Shown one piece after another: positions 45,590-55,078 of a stretch of DNA of 64,000 bases. Within the stretch, counting starts at the first letter, position 1, and each line of letters begins with the position of its first letter. Under the pieces are notes generated by a model. It saw only the letters and a list, made by a program, of their open reading frames with translations, had not been told where the DNA came from and made no database searches. The translations under genes and the position numbers were made by a program. The stretch is from Micrococcales bacterium. Its GTDB lineage: Bacteria; Actinomycetota; Actinomycetes; S36-B12; UBA10799. Where the stretch lies: contig JADKAV010000028.1 in assembly GCA_016719135.1 (NCBI GenBank), positions 5,798 through 69,797 of the forward strand, given 5' to 3'.

Positions 45590-46054
45590 ATGGCGGACGT
45601 ACGGGAAACACAAGTGGCGGAACTGGTTGCCCCGATCGTTTCGCCCAAAGGGGTGGACGTCGAGTACGTGACCTTGCGCCCTGCGGGGCGTCGCACGGTG
45701 GTGGTCATCGCGTTGGATGCTGATGGCGGCATCACGCTGGATGACGTGGCCGAATACTCTCGCGACATCTCCGAGGCGCTCGACGAAGCCGACGTGATGG
45801 GCGACGCGCCCTACACCCTCGAAGTCACCTCGCCGGGGGTGCACCGGCCACTGACCCTCCCGCGGCACTGGCGCCGGGCCGCAACCCGACTGGTTAGAGT
45901 GCAGATGGCGGACGGCACCACCGTCGAGGGCCGGATCCAGGACAGTGACGACACACATGTCGACATCGAGGTATCAGGCGCCACGCGCCACATCGCGATG
46001 GCCGACATCGACAAGGCCGTGGTGCAGGTCGAGTTCCCTAAGGAGACTGGCTGA
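45590..46054 (+). CDS. rimP: Ribosome maturation factor RimP
   Basis: A 154-residue RimP, an assembly factor of the small subunit. Conserved blocks GVDVEYVTLRPAGRRTVVVI, DDVAEYSRDISEALDEAD and YTLEVTSPGVHRPLT are followed by the Sm-like C-terminal domain. It begins at ATG 45590, 50 bases from the divergent lipoprotein gene, and overlaps nusA by one base. Confidence 0.95.
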   Translation: MADVRETQVAELVAPIVSPKGVDVEYVTLRPAGRRTVVVIALDADGGITLDDVAEYSRDISEALDEADVMGDAPYTLEVTSPGVHRPLTLPRHWRRAATRLVRVQMADGTTVEGRIQDSDDTHVDIEVSGATRHIAMADIDKAVVQVEFPKETG

Positions 46055-47022
46055 TGGATATCGACATGGCGACGCTCAAGGCGGTCGTGGTCGACAAGGG
46101 CCTCAGCCTGCAGACCGTCGTGGGCAGCATCGAACAGGCACTGCTGGCCGCCTACCACCACACGGAGGGCCACCAGCAGCAGGCGCGCGTCGAACTCGAC
46201 CGCAAGACCGGGCATGTGACGGTCTGGGCGGCAGAACTAGACGACCAGGGCCTAAAGGTTGGCGAGTACGACGACACCCCGGCCGACTTCGGTCGGATCG
46301 CCGCCACCGTCGCCAAGCAGGTCCTCATGCAGCGCCTGCGCGAAGCCACCGACGACGTGACCTTCGAGGAGTTCGCAGCGCGCGAGGGTGACCTGGTGTC
46401 CGGCGTCATCCAACAGGGCAGTGACCCGCGACTGGTGTACGTCAACCTTGGTTCGGTGGAAGGGATCATTCCGCCGTCCGAGCAGGTCCCGACCGAGTCC
46501 TACAAGCACGGCGAGCGCATCCGTTGTTATGTCGTCACGGTCCGGCGCGCGGCCAAGGGGTCTGCGGTCACTTTGTCCCGCACCCACCCGGACCTGGTCC
46601 GGCGGCTGTTCGCGATGGAGTCGCCGGAGGTGGCAGAGGGCGTCGTGGAGATCGCCGGGCTGGCGCGCGAGGCTGGTTACCGGACGAAGATCGCTGTGCG
46701 GGCGATGGCGCCGCAGGTGAATGCGAAGGGTGCGTGCATCGGCCCGATGGGTCAGCGGGTTCGCGCCGTGACCTCCGAACTGCAGGGCGAGAAGATCGAC
46801 ATCGTCGACTGGGACGAGGATCCGGCAGGCTTCATCGCTGCCGCACTGTCGCCGGCGCGGGTACAGGCCGTGCAGATCGTCGACGAGGCCGCCCGCTCCG
46901 CAAAGGTGATCGTGCCCGACTACCAGTTGTCCCTGGCCATCGGCAAGGAAGGCCAGAACGCGCGTCTGGCCGCACGTTTGACCGGCTGGCGCCTGGATAT
47001 CCACCCGGACACGGAGGGCTAG
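46054..47022 (+). CDS. nusA: Transcription termination/antitermination factor NusA
   Basis: NusA of 322 residues in the short actinobacterial form: N-terminal RNAP-binding domain, S1 domain (GDLVSGVIQQGSDPRLVYVNL), and two KH domains (REAGYRTKIAVRAMAPQVNAKGACIGPMGQRV, VVPDY-like IVPDYQLSLAIGKEGQNARLAARLTG split across KH2). The C-terminal acidic repeats of enterobacterial NusA are absent, as expected. It is in the rimP-nusA-ylxR-infB operon. Confidence 0.95.
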   Translation: MDIDMATLKAVVVDKGLSLQTVVGSIEQALLAAYHHTEGHQQQARVELDRKTGHVTVWAAELDDQGLKVGEYDDTPADFGRIAATVAKQVLMQRLREATDDVTFEEFAAREGDLVSGVIQQGSDPRLVYVNLGSVEGIIPPSEQVPTESYKHGERIRCYVVTVRRAAKGSAVTLSRTHPDLVRRLFAMESPEVAEGVVEIAGLAREAGYRTKIAVRAMAPQVNAKGACIGPMGQRVRAVTSELQGEKIDIVDWDEDPAGFIAAALSPARVQAVQIVDEAARSAKVIVPDYQLSLAIGKEGQNARLAARLTGWRLDIHPDTEG

Positions 47023-47167
47023 GGCTGCGCACGCGTTCAGGCAACGGGCCATTTCGCCGGTGTTCCCGTGTCCTTGAGCCGCCGCGCCAGGACCCCGGAG
47101 TCCAACTACGGCCAACGTGCTGTCGGGTGGTTGACCCCGCACGCTAGACTGGTCAAGGATTGCCGCG

Positions 47168-47518
47168 ATGAACATCCAGGGTGTCGACAGGTCAGCTGCT
47201 TCTGCACGCTCCCCGAGACTGCCGGTACGCACGTGTGTGGGGTGCCGGACCAGGGACCATCAAGGCGATCTGCTCAGAGTCGCTCTTGTGACGGGCCGGG
47301 TGGTACCGGATCCGGAACGGGGGCACTCCGGTCGCGGTGCCTACGTACACCCCTCGCGGGAGTGCGTCACGGCTGCTATCGCCCGCAAGGCGTTCGGCAG
47401 GGCATTCCGCACCGGTGGACCGCTGGATCCCCGTGATCTGGTGGCCTTCTGCAGCGCCAATGACCGAACCGAAAGTTGGGAGCGTCGGGATGACAACCCG
47501 ATGAGCAGTCAGCGATGA
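47168..47518 (+). CDS. ylxR: YlxR/DUF448 family RNA-binding protein
   Basis: A 116-residue protein with the DUF448 core RTCVGCRTRDHQGDLLRVAL, GHSGRGAYVHPSRECVTAAI and RKAFGRAFR. It sits between nusA and infB as usual, and related proteins bind RNA or RNase P. The start is the ATG at 47168; about 20 N-terminal residues precede the conserved core. The region 47023-47167 before it is empty. Confidence 0.88.
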   Translation: MNIQGVDRSAASARSPRLPVRTCVGCRTRDHQGDLLRVALVTGRVVPDPERGHSGRGAYVHPSRECVTAAIARKAFGRAFRTGGPLDPRDLVAFCSANDRTESWERRDDNPMSSQR

Positions 47519-47572
47519 AAGCGCCGACAGACAACTAGGTCCGGCAGTATGCCCGGGCCAGACAGGAGAAAA

Positions 47573-50350
47573 GTGGCCAAGGTCCGGGTCTATGAACTCG
47601 CTCGTGAGTTGGGCGTGGAGAGCAAGGCTCTCATCTCGCAACTCAACGACATGGGGGAGTTCGTCAAGTCCGCCTCATCAACCATCGAAGCGCCGGTCGT
47701 GCGTCGACTGCGGGATTCCGCGAAGTCCGCCCCGGCCGAACCAGCACCACCGGAGCCGGCCAAGAAGGCCACTTCCGGGCCCAAGCCGGCCCCGCGGCCG
47801 GTGAAGAAGACCGTGCCGGCGCCGGAACCGGCGGCAGAGCCAGCCGCTCCGGCCGCCAAACCTGCCCCGGCGTCCGCGCCAGCTCCAGCCCCAGCCCCGG
47901 CCCCCGCGCCGAGCCCGGCTGCCAAACCCGCGCCGGCTCCCGGTCCGCGTCCGGCTGCACCCAAACCAGGTCCGCGCCCGGGCAACAACCCCTTCGGGGC
48001 TCCGGCGCCGCGTCCCGGCAACAACCCATTCGGCTCGCCCGCGCCCCGACCGGGCAACAACCCATTCAGCGGTGCGGCCCCGGCCGCACGCGGCGGCGTG
48101 CCCGGTGCGCCTCGCCCCAACCCGGGGATGATGCCCCCTCGCCCGCGTCCCGCCCCCGCCCGACCCGGTGGTCCGGGACGTCCGGGAGGCCCAGGTGGTC
48201 GAGGCAGGCCGGGCGGTCCCGGTGGCGGTCGCCCCGGCGGTCCCGGCGGCTTCGGTGGACGTCCTGGCGGTCCCGGCGCCGGCACCGGTCGTCCTGGCGG
48301 TCCCGGCGGCGGCACCGGTCGTCCCGGTGGTCCCGGCGGTGGCACCGGTCGTCCCGGTGGTCCCGGCGGTGGTCCTGGTGGTGGTGGTCGTCCAGGTGGT
48401 CCCGGTGGCGGCTTTGGCGGTCGTCCCGGTGGTCCCGGCGGCCGCGGTCGTCCCGGCGGCAAGTCGCGGGCTCGCAAGAGCAAGCGCGCCAAGCGCCAAG
48501 AGTTCGACAACATGGAGGCCCCGACGATCGGCGGCGTGCGGATCCCGCGCGGCGACGGTCGTAAGGTCCGGTTGCCGCGTGGGGCCACGCTGACCGACTT
48601 CGCCGATAAGATCGATGCGAACCCCGGTTCCCTGGTTCAGGCGCTCATCAGCCTGGGCGAGATGGCCACGGCCACGCAGTCACTGTCCGACGACACCTTG
48701 ATGCTGCTCGGTTCGGAGTTGAACTTCGCGGTCGAGGTCGTGTCCCCCGAGGACGAAGATCGCGAACTGCTGGAGAGTTTCCACCTGGAGTTCGGCGAGG
48801 ACGAGGGTGGTGAGGAGGCCCTCGAGCAGCGCCCGCCGGTGGTGACGGTCATGGGTCACGTCGACCACGGAAAGACGAGACTGCTCGACGCGGTGCGTCA
48901 CACGAATCAGGTCGCACGCGAGGCGGGCGGCATCACCCAGCACATCGGCGCCTACCAGATCCAGGCCGAGTTCGACGGTGTCGAACGGGCGATCACGTTC
49001 ATCGACACCCCCGGTCACGAGGCGTTCACCGCCATGCGTGCCCGTGGCGCGAAGGTGACCGACATCGCGGTGCTGGTTGTGGCCGCCGATGACGGCGTCA
49101 AGCCGCAGACGATCGAGGCGCTCAACCACGCGCAGGCCGCCGACGTACCGATCGTGGTCGCGGTCAACAAGATCGACAAGGAGGGCGCCGATCCGCAGAA
49201 GGTTCGCGGGCAGCTCACCGAGTACGGACTGGTGGCCGAGGAGTTCGGCGGCGACACCATGTTCGTCGACGTGTCGGCCAAGGCCGAGATCGGAATTCCG
49301 GAGCTTCTGGAAGCCGTCGTGCTCACCGCTGATGCGTCATTGGACCTGCGGGCCAACCCCGAGCAGGACGCCCAGGGTGTGGCCATCGAGGCGCACCTGG
49401 ACAAGGGTCGCGGCCCGGTGGCCACGGTCCTGGTGCAGCGCGGGACGCTCAAGCACGGCGAGAGCATCGTGATCGGCGAGGCGCACGGACGCGTCCGCGC
49501 GATGCTCGACGAGAACGGCAATCCGGTCGACGTGGCATTGCCATCGCGACCGGTGCAGGTGCTCGGCCTGACCGCGGTTCCCGACGCCGGCGACACGTTC
49601 CTGGTCGTCAGCGAGGACCGCATCGCCCGTCAGATCGCCAACATCCGGCAGGCCCGTGAGCGCAACGCCGAACTGGCCGCACGTCGTGGCCGGCGCACGC
49701 TCGAGGACATCCTGCAGGGCTTGGAGAAGGGCGAAACCGGCACGCTGAACCTGATCATCAAGGGTGACGTGTCCGGTTCGGTCGAGGCTCTTGAGGATGC
49801 GTTGCTGAAGCTGGATGTCGGCGACGAGGTCGACCTGCGCGTCATCCACCGCGGGGTGGGTGCCATCACGCAGAACGACGTGAACCTGGCCACTGTGGAC
49901 AGCGCGATCATCATCGGCTTCAACGTCCGCACCGCCGAACGCGTGGCCGAACTGGCTGAACGAGAAGGTGTGGACATCCGCTACCACTCGATCATCTACG
50001 CGGCCATCGAGGAGGTCGAGCAGGCGCTCAAGGGCATGCTCAAGCCGATCTACGAGGAAGCCGCCCTGGGTTCTGCGGAGATCCGCGAGGTGTTCCGCTC
50101 GAGCAAGGCCGGCAACATCGCCGGCGCCCTGGTGCGGTCGGGAACCATCCGCCGCAACTCCAAGGCGCGGGTCATCCGCGACGGTGTCGTCGTGGCGGAC
50201 AACCTGACGATCGACTCGCTCAAGCGGTTCAAGGACGACGCCACCGAGGTGAAGGAGGGCTACGAGTGCGGTATCGGACTCGGGTCCTTCAACGACATCA
50301 AGGTGGACGACGTCATCGAGACCTTCGAAATGCGCGAGAAGCCGCGCTGA
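47573..50350 (+). CDS. infB: Translation initiation factor IF-2
   Basis: IF-2 of 925 residues. GTG 47573, with AGGAGAAA before it, gives VAKVRVYELARELGVESK, the IF2_N fold; an upstream ATG adds eight residues without a ribosome-binding site. A Pro/Ala-rich linker is followed by a Gly/Arg/Pro repeat tract (about residues 195-305). The G domain has GHVDHGKT (about 427), DTPGHE and NKID; domains II-IV follow in full (TLNLIIKGDVSGSVEALEDA). The factor places initiator tRNA on the 30S subunit. Confidence 0.96.
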   Translation: MAKVRVYELARELGVESKALISQLNDMGEFVKSASSTIEAPVVRRLRDSAKSAPAEPAPPEPAKKATSGPKPAPRPVKKTVPAPEPAAEPAAPAAKPAPASAPAPAPAPAPAPSPAAKPAPAPGPRPAAPKPGPRPGNNPFGAPAPRPGNNPFGSPAPRPGNNPFSGAAPAARGGVPGAPRPNPGMMPPRPRPAPARPGGPGRPGGPGGRGRPGGPGGGRPGGPGGFGGRPGGPGAGTGRPGGPGGGTGRPGGPGGGTGRPGGPGGGPGGGGRPGGPGGGFGGRPGGPGGRGRPGGKSRARKSKRAKRQEFDNMEAPTIGGVRIPRGDGRKVRLPRGATLTDFADKIDANPGSLVQALISLGEMATATQSLSDDTLMLLGSELNFAVEVVSPEDEDRELLESFHLEFGEDEGGEEALEQRPPVVTVMGHVDHGKTRLLDAVRHTNQVAREAGGITQHIGAYQIQAEFDGVERAITFIDTPGHEAFTAMRARGAKVTDIAVLVVAADDGVKPQTIEALNHAQAADVPIVVAVNKIDKEGADPQKVRGQLTEYGLVAEEFGGDTMFVDVSAKAEIGIPELLEAVVLTADASLDLRANPEQDAQGVAIEAHLDKGRGPVATVLVQRGTLKHGESIVIGEAHGRVRAMLDENGNPVDVALPSRPVQVLGLTAVPDAGDTFLVVSEDRIARQIANIRQARERNAELAARRGRRTLEDILQGLEKGETGTLNLIIKGDVSGSVEALEDALLKLDVGDEVDLRVIHRGVGAITQNDVNLATVDSAIIIGFNVRTAERVAELAEREGVDIRYHSIIYAAIEEVEQALKGMLKPIYEEAALGSAEIREVFRSSKAGNIAGALVRSGTIRRNSKARVIRDGVVVADNLTIDSLKRFKDDATEVKEGYECGIGLGSFNDIKVDDVIETFEMREKPR

Positions 50351-50363
50351 GCGGCGGGCACGC

Positions 50364-50657
50364 GTGTACGCAGGAGTCATGTCCGTGGACGTGTTGCTGC
50401 ATTCCCGCTCCTTGAAGGAGAAGCGGGCAGTGGTCCGTCCCCTGATCGCCCACCTGCGCCGGGAGTTCGGGGTGACGGCTGCCGAAGCCGGACACCTGGA
50501 CCTGGTGGGCAGGACACAGGTGGGAATCGCGGTGGTCGCGCCGGACATGGCGCACTGCCGCGATGTCCTGGACACGTGTCAGAGGTGGGTGGAGTCCGAA
50601 CCTCACGTCGAGTTCGTCGATGCCCGCCGTACTTATGTCAGTGATGAGGAGTTCTGA
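50364..50657 (+). CDS. DUF503 (YlxP-like) protein
   Basis: A 97-residue protein of the DUF503 family found between infB and rbfA in many Gram-positives. SVDVLLHSRSLKEKRAVVRPL is the signature. It is small and soluble, and its function is unknown although the location suggests a link with translation or ribosome assembly. GTG 50364 is 13 bases after infB and the stop touches the rbfA ATG. Confidence 0.88.
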   Translation: MYAGVMSVDVLLHSRSLKEKRAVVRPLIAHLRREFGVTAAEAGHLDLVGRTQVGIAVVAPDMAHCRDVLDTCQRWVESEPHVEFVDARRTYVSDEEF

Positions 50658-51111
50658 TGTCCGAACAACGTGCCCGACGCCTCGCCGAGCGCATCCAGGT
50701 GATCGTGGCCGAGATGCTGGAACGACGTATCAAGGACCCGCGGCTCGGGTTCATGACGGTCACCGGTGTGCGCGTGACCGGCGACCTGCGCGAAGCCACC
50801 GTTTTCTACACCGTGCTCGGCGATTCGCTGGAGCGGGAGGCGAGCGCCGCGGCACTTGCCTCCGCGACCGGTGTCATCCGCAGCGAAGTCGGCAAGCAGA
50901 CCGGGATCAAGTTCACGCCCACTCTGGCTTTCGTCGCCGATGCGGTGCCGGAGAACGCCGCCCATATCGAGGACCTGCTGCGGGAGGCCCGTGAGCGCGA
51001 CGCGGAGTTGGCCGGAATGGCTTCCGGGGCGACTTTCGCCGGCGATCCGGATCCCTACAAGTCCGACGACGACGAGCCGAGGAATCCGCCGAGGACGAGC
51101 CCACCTCATGA
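50657..51111 (+). CDS. rbfA: Ribosome-binding factor A (one likely indel)
   Basis: Cold-shock 30S maturation factor with the KH-like fold (RRLAERIQVIVAEMLERRIKDP, LGFMTVTGVRVTGDLREATV, GIKFTPTLAFVADAV). The uncorrected frame runs to 51259 with a Trp/Pro/Arg tail unlike the family. Reading one frame over after about 51076 gives an acidic tail (EESAEDEPTS) and a stop at 51109-51111 that overlaps an ATG for the next gene, the normal arrangement. A single missing base in the GAC repeat near 51068-51076 would explain it. Confidence 0.85.
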
Positions 51112-52074
51112 GTCACCGCTGGGCGCCGGTCCTGGCCGCCCTGGCCGGTGCCGTCGCGTGTCTTGCTGGTGGGCCACGTCAATCCGGATGCGGACGCCCT
51201 TGGCTCAGCGCTGGCGACCGGCATGGCCCTGCACACTCTCGACCGCGATGTCCAGGTGACGTTCCCCGACGAGCCTTTCGAGGTTCCTGCCGGGTTGCGC
51301 TTCCTGCCCGGTCAGGACCTTGCGGTCGCGCCCGAATCGGTGAGCGCACCGGACGTGGTCATCTCGATGGATGCTTCCTCAGGGGATCGGATCGGGCGGT
51401 TGCTGCCGGTCGGCCAGGCCGCGAGGACATTCATCGCAGTGGACCATCACGCCAGTTTCGTTCCTTTTGCCGGGATCAACGTGGCCGATGCCGACGTGCC
51501 GGCCACCGGCATCCTGGCCCTTGAACTGATCGATGAACTCGGGGTCGACCTGACTGCGGACATTGCCGCGTGCCTGTACGCCGCGATCAGTTCCGACACC
51601 GGTTCCTTCCGGTATGCCGCCACAACTCCCGACACCCTTCGGGTGGCCGCGAGGCTGATGGAAACCGGCATCGACTTCGCCGGTCTCGCCCGCACGATGT
51701 TCGACACCAAGTCGATGGGATTCCTCGCGCTGCAGGCCGAGGCCATCAACTCGCTGGAACTGATGCAGGTTGGTGGACGCTGGGTCGCGGTGGCCCGGAT
51801 CGGTATCGCCGAGCGCGAGCGCCACGGCGTGGCGTTCACCGCGGTGGAGTCCCTGATCGACGTCGTCCGCACGGTCGACGAAGCGGACATCGCGGTCGTC
51901 CTGAAGCAGGATGACACTGGGGTGTGGCGGGTTTCGACCCGGTCGAATGGGGCGGTGGACGTCGGAGCGGTGTGCACTTCATTGGGCGGTGGCGGTCACC
52001 GGATGGCGGCGGGTTTCACCGGGTCCCACGATGCGGATGCCACTCTGGCTTCATTGCTGGTGGCCTTAGCGTGA
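51108..52074 (+). CDS. nrnA: DHH/DHHA1 phosphoesterase, NrnA-like (one likely indel)
   Basis: Bifunctional oligoribonuclease/pAp-phosphatase family. Motifs GHVNPDADALGSALA, SMDASSGDRIG and VDHHASFVPF form the metal site, and GGGGHRMAAGF is the DHHA1 substrate loop. The uncorrected frame starts at 51148; reading back one frame over joins it to an ATG at 51108 (MSHRWAPVLAALAGA), which overlaps the repaired rbfA stop. One extra base near 51140-51150 is implied. The enzyme degrades short RNA, and the rbfA-nrnA-truB order is conserved. Confidence 0.85.
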
Positions 52075-52197
52075 GGTCAGTTCGCCTCCTTCGGGCTCGA
52101 CTGTTGCACCGTTGCTGGTTCGAGGGGTCGAATCCCGCAACCGCGCAACACTCGGCACTCAGCGGGGGCCACAGGGGCCACAGTACGGCCCGCGGCC

Positions 52198-53196
52198 GTG
52201 ATCTCCGGTTTCGCGCTGATCGACAAGCCGCAGGGCTGGACCAGTCACGATGTGGTCGGCCGGCTGCGGCGGCTCTACGGCCAGCGCCGCGTTGGTCACG
52301 CCGGGACGCTGGATCCGATGGCAACCGGGGTGCTCGTGGTCGGTCTGGGCCACGCCACCCGGCTGCTGCGTTTCGTGCAAGGCCAGCCCAAGACCTACGA
52401 GGCCACGATCAGGCTCGGCGTTGGAACGCTGACCGATGATGCCGAAGGTGAGGTCGTGGCAACCCCCGGATGGGAATGGGATCCGGCAGGACTGTCCGCG
52501 GCGATCACCGCACTGACCGGAGAGATCCAGCAGGTGCCCAGCGCGGTCTCCGCGATCAAAGTCGATGGAGTGCGTTCGTATGCGCGGGTGCGTGCCGGCG
52601 AGGAGGTCGAACTCCAGCCCCGGCCGGTCAGCGTCTACCGCTTCGAGATGCTCGGGTCGCCTCGTCTCGAGGACCACGCGGTGGACATCGACGTCGTCGT
52701 GGACTGCAGCTCCGGCACCTACATCCGTGCGCTGGCTCGGGACCTTGGTGCGGCCGTGGGCAGCGCAGGCCATCTCATTGCTCTTCGACGGACAGCGATC
52801 GGCCCGATCGGGGTGGGGGAGTGCGCGGAGTTGGGCGAGGAGCCGCCGCCGGTCTCATCCACACAGACCGTCGTGTCCAGGCTGATGCCCGCGGTGACGG
52901 TTGACGACGACGTGGCCTCGGCGCTGCGAAACGGGCGCCAAATCACACTCGACGAACCCGATGGCACGTATGTGGTGATGGATCCGGATGGCACCTGGGT
53001 GTCGGTGGTCAGCATCGAGGAGGCGCGAACCCGCATCGAGGTCAACGCCCCCCCCAGCCGGGTCGGACGGCCCGTCTGGCGCGTGACGACGTTGGCGCGT
53101 GTGTGTTCTCAACCTCGTGCGTCCTCGTGGGAGCCATACCGGATGCGGTCAGCCACCCGTAGCGGTGGGCATCATCAACGCCGGGTCAGGGTCTGA
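52198..53196 (+). CDS. truB: tRNA pseudouridine-55 synthase TruB
   Basis: Makes pseudouridine 55 in the T-loop of tRNAs. The catalytic Asp39 lies in RVGHAGTLDPMATG, and YEATIRLGVGTLTDDAEGE, VPSAVSAIKVDG and CSSGTYIRALARDLG are typical. GTG 52198 is the start. After about residue 285 the Arg/Ser-rich tail to 53196 is unlike the family; a C run at 53047-53054 just before it may hold an indel, so the true C-terminus is uncertain. The 123 bases before the gene contain no other gene. Confidence 0.9.
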   Translation: MISGFALIDKPQGWTSHDVVGRLRRLYGQRRVGHAGTLDPMATGVLVVGLGHATRLLRFVQGQPKTYEATIRLGVGTLTDDAEGEVVATPGWEWDPAGLSAAITALTGEIQQVPSAVSAIKVDGVRSYARVRAGEEVELQPRPVSVYRFEMLGSPRLEDHAVDIDVVVDCSSGTYIRALARDLGAAVGSAGHLIALRRTAIGPIGVGECAELGEEPPPVSSTQTVVSRLMPAVTVDDDVASALRNGRQITLDEPDGTYVVMDPDGTWVSVVSIEEARTRIEVNAPPSRVGRPVWRVTTLARVCSQPRASSWEPYRMRSATRSGGHHQRRVRV

Positions 53197-53209
53197 GAGG
53201 GTAGACCTC

Positions 53210-54076
53210 GTGGAATCAGTGGTGACGATCGGTGTCTTCGACGGTGTCCATCTCGGCCACCAGGCGCTGATCGGACACTGCGTTGAAATCGCTCGCGCCA
53301 ACGGTCTGCGCTCGATCGCGGTCACTTTCGATCCGAATCCCCTGGAAGTCCTGCGCCCGGACGTCGCTCCCACCAGACTGTGCGAGATCGACCGTCGGGT
53401 GGACCTGATCCGAGCGCTGGGCATCGACCAGGTTGAGGTGCTGGCGTTCGATCCGGACATGGCAGCGATGAGTGCTCAGCAGTTCGTGGAGGATGTGTTG
53501 CTGAAGCGGCTCAAGGCCGAACACGTCGTCATCGGACACGGCTTCCGCTTCGGCCACAAGGCCGCGGGCTCGGCGGACACGTTGCGTTCCGGTGGCCTGA
53601 GCGTCGACGAATACTCCCTGGTGGGCGACCAGCAGCCGGTCTCCTCCACCCGGATTCGGTCGGCGGTGGCCGCCGGCGACGTCGTCCTGGCCGCGGGCAT
53701 GCTCGGCCGCAGCCCCGAGGTGGAAGGTGTCGTGGAAGCCGGTCAGAAGCGAGGACGGGACCTCGGGTTCCCCACCGCGAACATCGCACATCACCGGCTG
53801 GCCGCGGTACCCGCGGACGGGGTGTACGCGGGCACGGCCACGGTCGGCGATCGGTCGTACATCGCCGCCATCAGCGTGGGCACGAACCCCACTTTCGAGG
53901 GCGTGCGGCGGACCGTCGAGGCGTACCTGCTCGACTTCGACGGCGATCTGTACGGCCAGCGTCTGCGGGTCGGATTCACCGCGCGCCTGCGGGACACGCT
54001 GGCCTTCGGCGGCGTCGAGCAGTTGGTGGCCCAGATGGAGGCTGACGTTGCTCACACGCGCCGGGTCATGACGTGA
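53210..54076 (+). CDS. ribF: Bifunctional riboflavin kinase/FAD synthetase
   Basis: Makes FMN and FAD. The nucleotidyltransferase half begins VVTIGVFDGVHLGHQALIGH and contains ITFDPNP-like VTFDPNPLEVLRPD and the SSTRIRS motif; the riboflavin kinase half has GFPTANIAHHR and AAISVGTNPTFEG. GTG 53210 has GAGAGG at the right distance but gives a shorter N-terminus than usual, so a start around 53168 or a lost leader is possible. Length is 288 residues. Confidence 0.9.
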   Translation: MESVVTIGVFDGVHLGHQALIGHCVEIARANGLRSIAVTFDPNPLEVLRPDVAPTRLCEIDRRVDLIRALGIDQVEVLAFDPDMAAMSAQQFVEDVLLKRLKAEHVVIGHGFRFGHKAAGSADTLRSGGLSVDEYSLVGDQQPVSSTRIRSAVAAGDVVLAAGMLGRSPEVEGVVEAGQKRGRDLGFPTANIAHHRLAAVPADGVYAGTATVGDRSYIAAISVGTNPTFEGVRRTVEAYLLDFDGDLYGQRLRVGFTARLRDTLAFGGVEQLVAQMEADVAHTRRVMT

Positions 54077-54659
54077 GCTGACGGGTCCTCCTCGCATCGG
54101 AGTCGTACGGCCGTCCTTTCGACTCCCAATCCCGGTTCGACTCCCCGCTGCCGTTCCGGCGAGTGCACGGATGCTGTGCTAGGAGCCCGCTTCGGGTCCG
54201 CACACCCCGAGAAGCAGCACATTTCTAGTCAGTACGAGGTTTGCGGGATCCGGCCCTCATCAGGCCAAATCCGTTCTGGTGCGGGTCGGGTGTCGCGTGG
54301 TCCAGGTCGGTGCCCCAAAGCGCACCTGGGAGCGGGCGAACTCCTCCGAGTCAGGTACGTTGCCTGCTGAGATTCGCTCACGGCACGCTCGAGGCAGGTT
54401 GAGATGCCCCGGTGGACCAGCCGAATTCCGTGATCCATATCGGCATGGTGAGCCGCCAGTCCGACTCCCCGCTCCAGGACCGGGTGGTCAACCCGGTCCG
54501 CACCCCACCGTGCCATGTCGGCGGCGGTCCACCGGTCAGAGCCGGACCCTGCCTCTCACCGCACCCGAAATACCCCACCCGCTACACTGGGACCACGGCT
54601 ACTGAACGGACGCTCGGTAGCCGCCATGTTTTGCGTCCGCGTAGATCCAAGGAACATCA
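54077..54659. other. 583-base intergenic region before rpsO
   Basis: No protein or tRNA gene is supported. It includes a perfect eight-base stem GACCGGGT-GGTCA-ACCCGGTC at 54478-54498, a small CCCG-CTT-CGGG hairpin near 54188, and two T-arm-like TTCGACTCCC strings around 54118-54142 that do not fold as tRNA. The right end is the rpsO leader. Confidence 0.6.
54593..54598 (+). promoter_or_regulatory. rpsO: Putative -10 element of rpsO
   Basis: TACACT matches TANNNT and would start transcription near 54605, leaving a 55-base leader before the rpsO ATG. No clear -35 hexamer is seen 17 bases upstream. The purine-rich CCAAGGAAC at 54648-54656 is the ribosome-binding site. Confidence 0.4.
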
Positions 54660-54923
54660 ATGGATACTGCCACCAAGCAGAAGATCATCGGCGAGTACGC
54701 CACGGCTGACGGCGACACCGGCAGCCCCGAGGTTCAGGTAGCTCTTCTGAGCCACCGGATCTCCCACCTCACCGAACACCTCAAAGAGCACAAGCACGAT
54801 CACCACAGCCGCCGCGGACTGCTGCTGCTCGTTGGTCGTCGTCGCCGACTGCTCGACTACCTGGCCCGCACCGACATCGAGCGCTACCGTGCGCTGATCG
54901 CGCGGCTGGGTATCCGTCGATAA
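54660..54923 (+). CDS. rpsO: 30S ribosomal protein S15
   Basis: An 87-residue S15, primary binder of the central 16S domain. Core HRISHLTEHLKEHKHDHHSRRGL and RRRRLLDYLARTD are intact. ATG 54660. A strong hairpin follows the stop, between rpsO and pnp, as in many bacteria where the pair is processed by RNase III. Confidence 0.97.
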   Translation: MDTATKQKIIGEYATADGDTGSPEVQVALLSHRISHLTEHLKEHKHDHHSRRGLLLLVGRRRRLLDYLARTDIERYRALIARLGIRR

Positions 54924-54928
54924 CCTGA

Positions 54929-54960
54929 TCGGGGGGAGTGGCGCAGGCTGCTCCCCCCGA
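54929..54960 (+). terminator. Terminator hairpin between rpsO and pnp
   Basis: TCGGGGGGAG (54929-54938) pairs perfectly with CTCCCCCCGA (54951-54960), 12-base loop, followed by GTCTT. It begins six bases after the rpsO stop. It could terminate transcription or be the RNase III processing site that controls pnp. Confidence 0.75.
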
Positions 54961-55078
54961 GTCTTACCACCCAACGGGGCCGCATTGCACGCCTCGGTCC
55001 TCGGTGGTGATGGCCCGCACTGCGGACCATCTCGATCGAAGACCGGCGCCTGCGGCCCCCTCAACAAAAGGAGGGCCC

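Noticed and set aside
52120..52150. tRNA-like T-arm (GGTTCGAGGGGTCGAATCCC) before truB
   Set aside because: No acceptor, D or anticodon arms can be formed around it.
54110..54150. tRNA-like TTCGACTCCC strings after ribF
   Set aside because: The flanking five bases do not pair as a T-stem and no cloverleaf fits.
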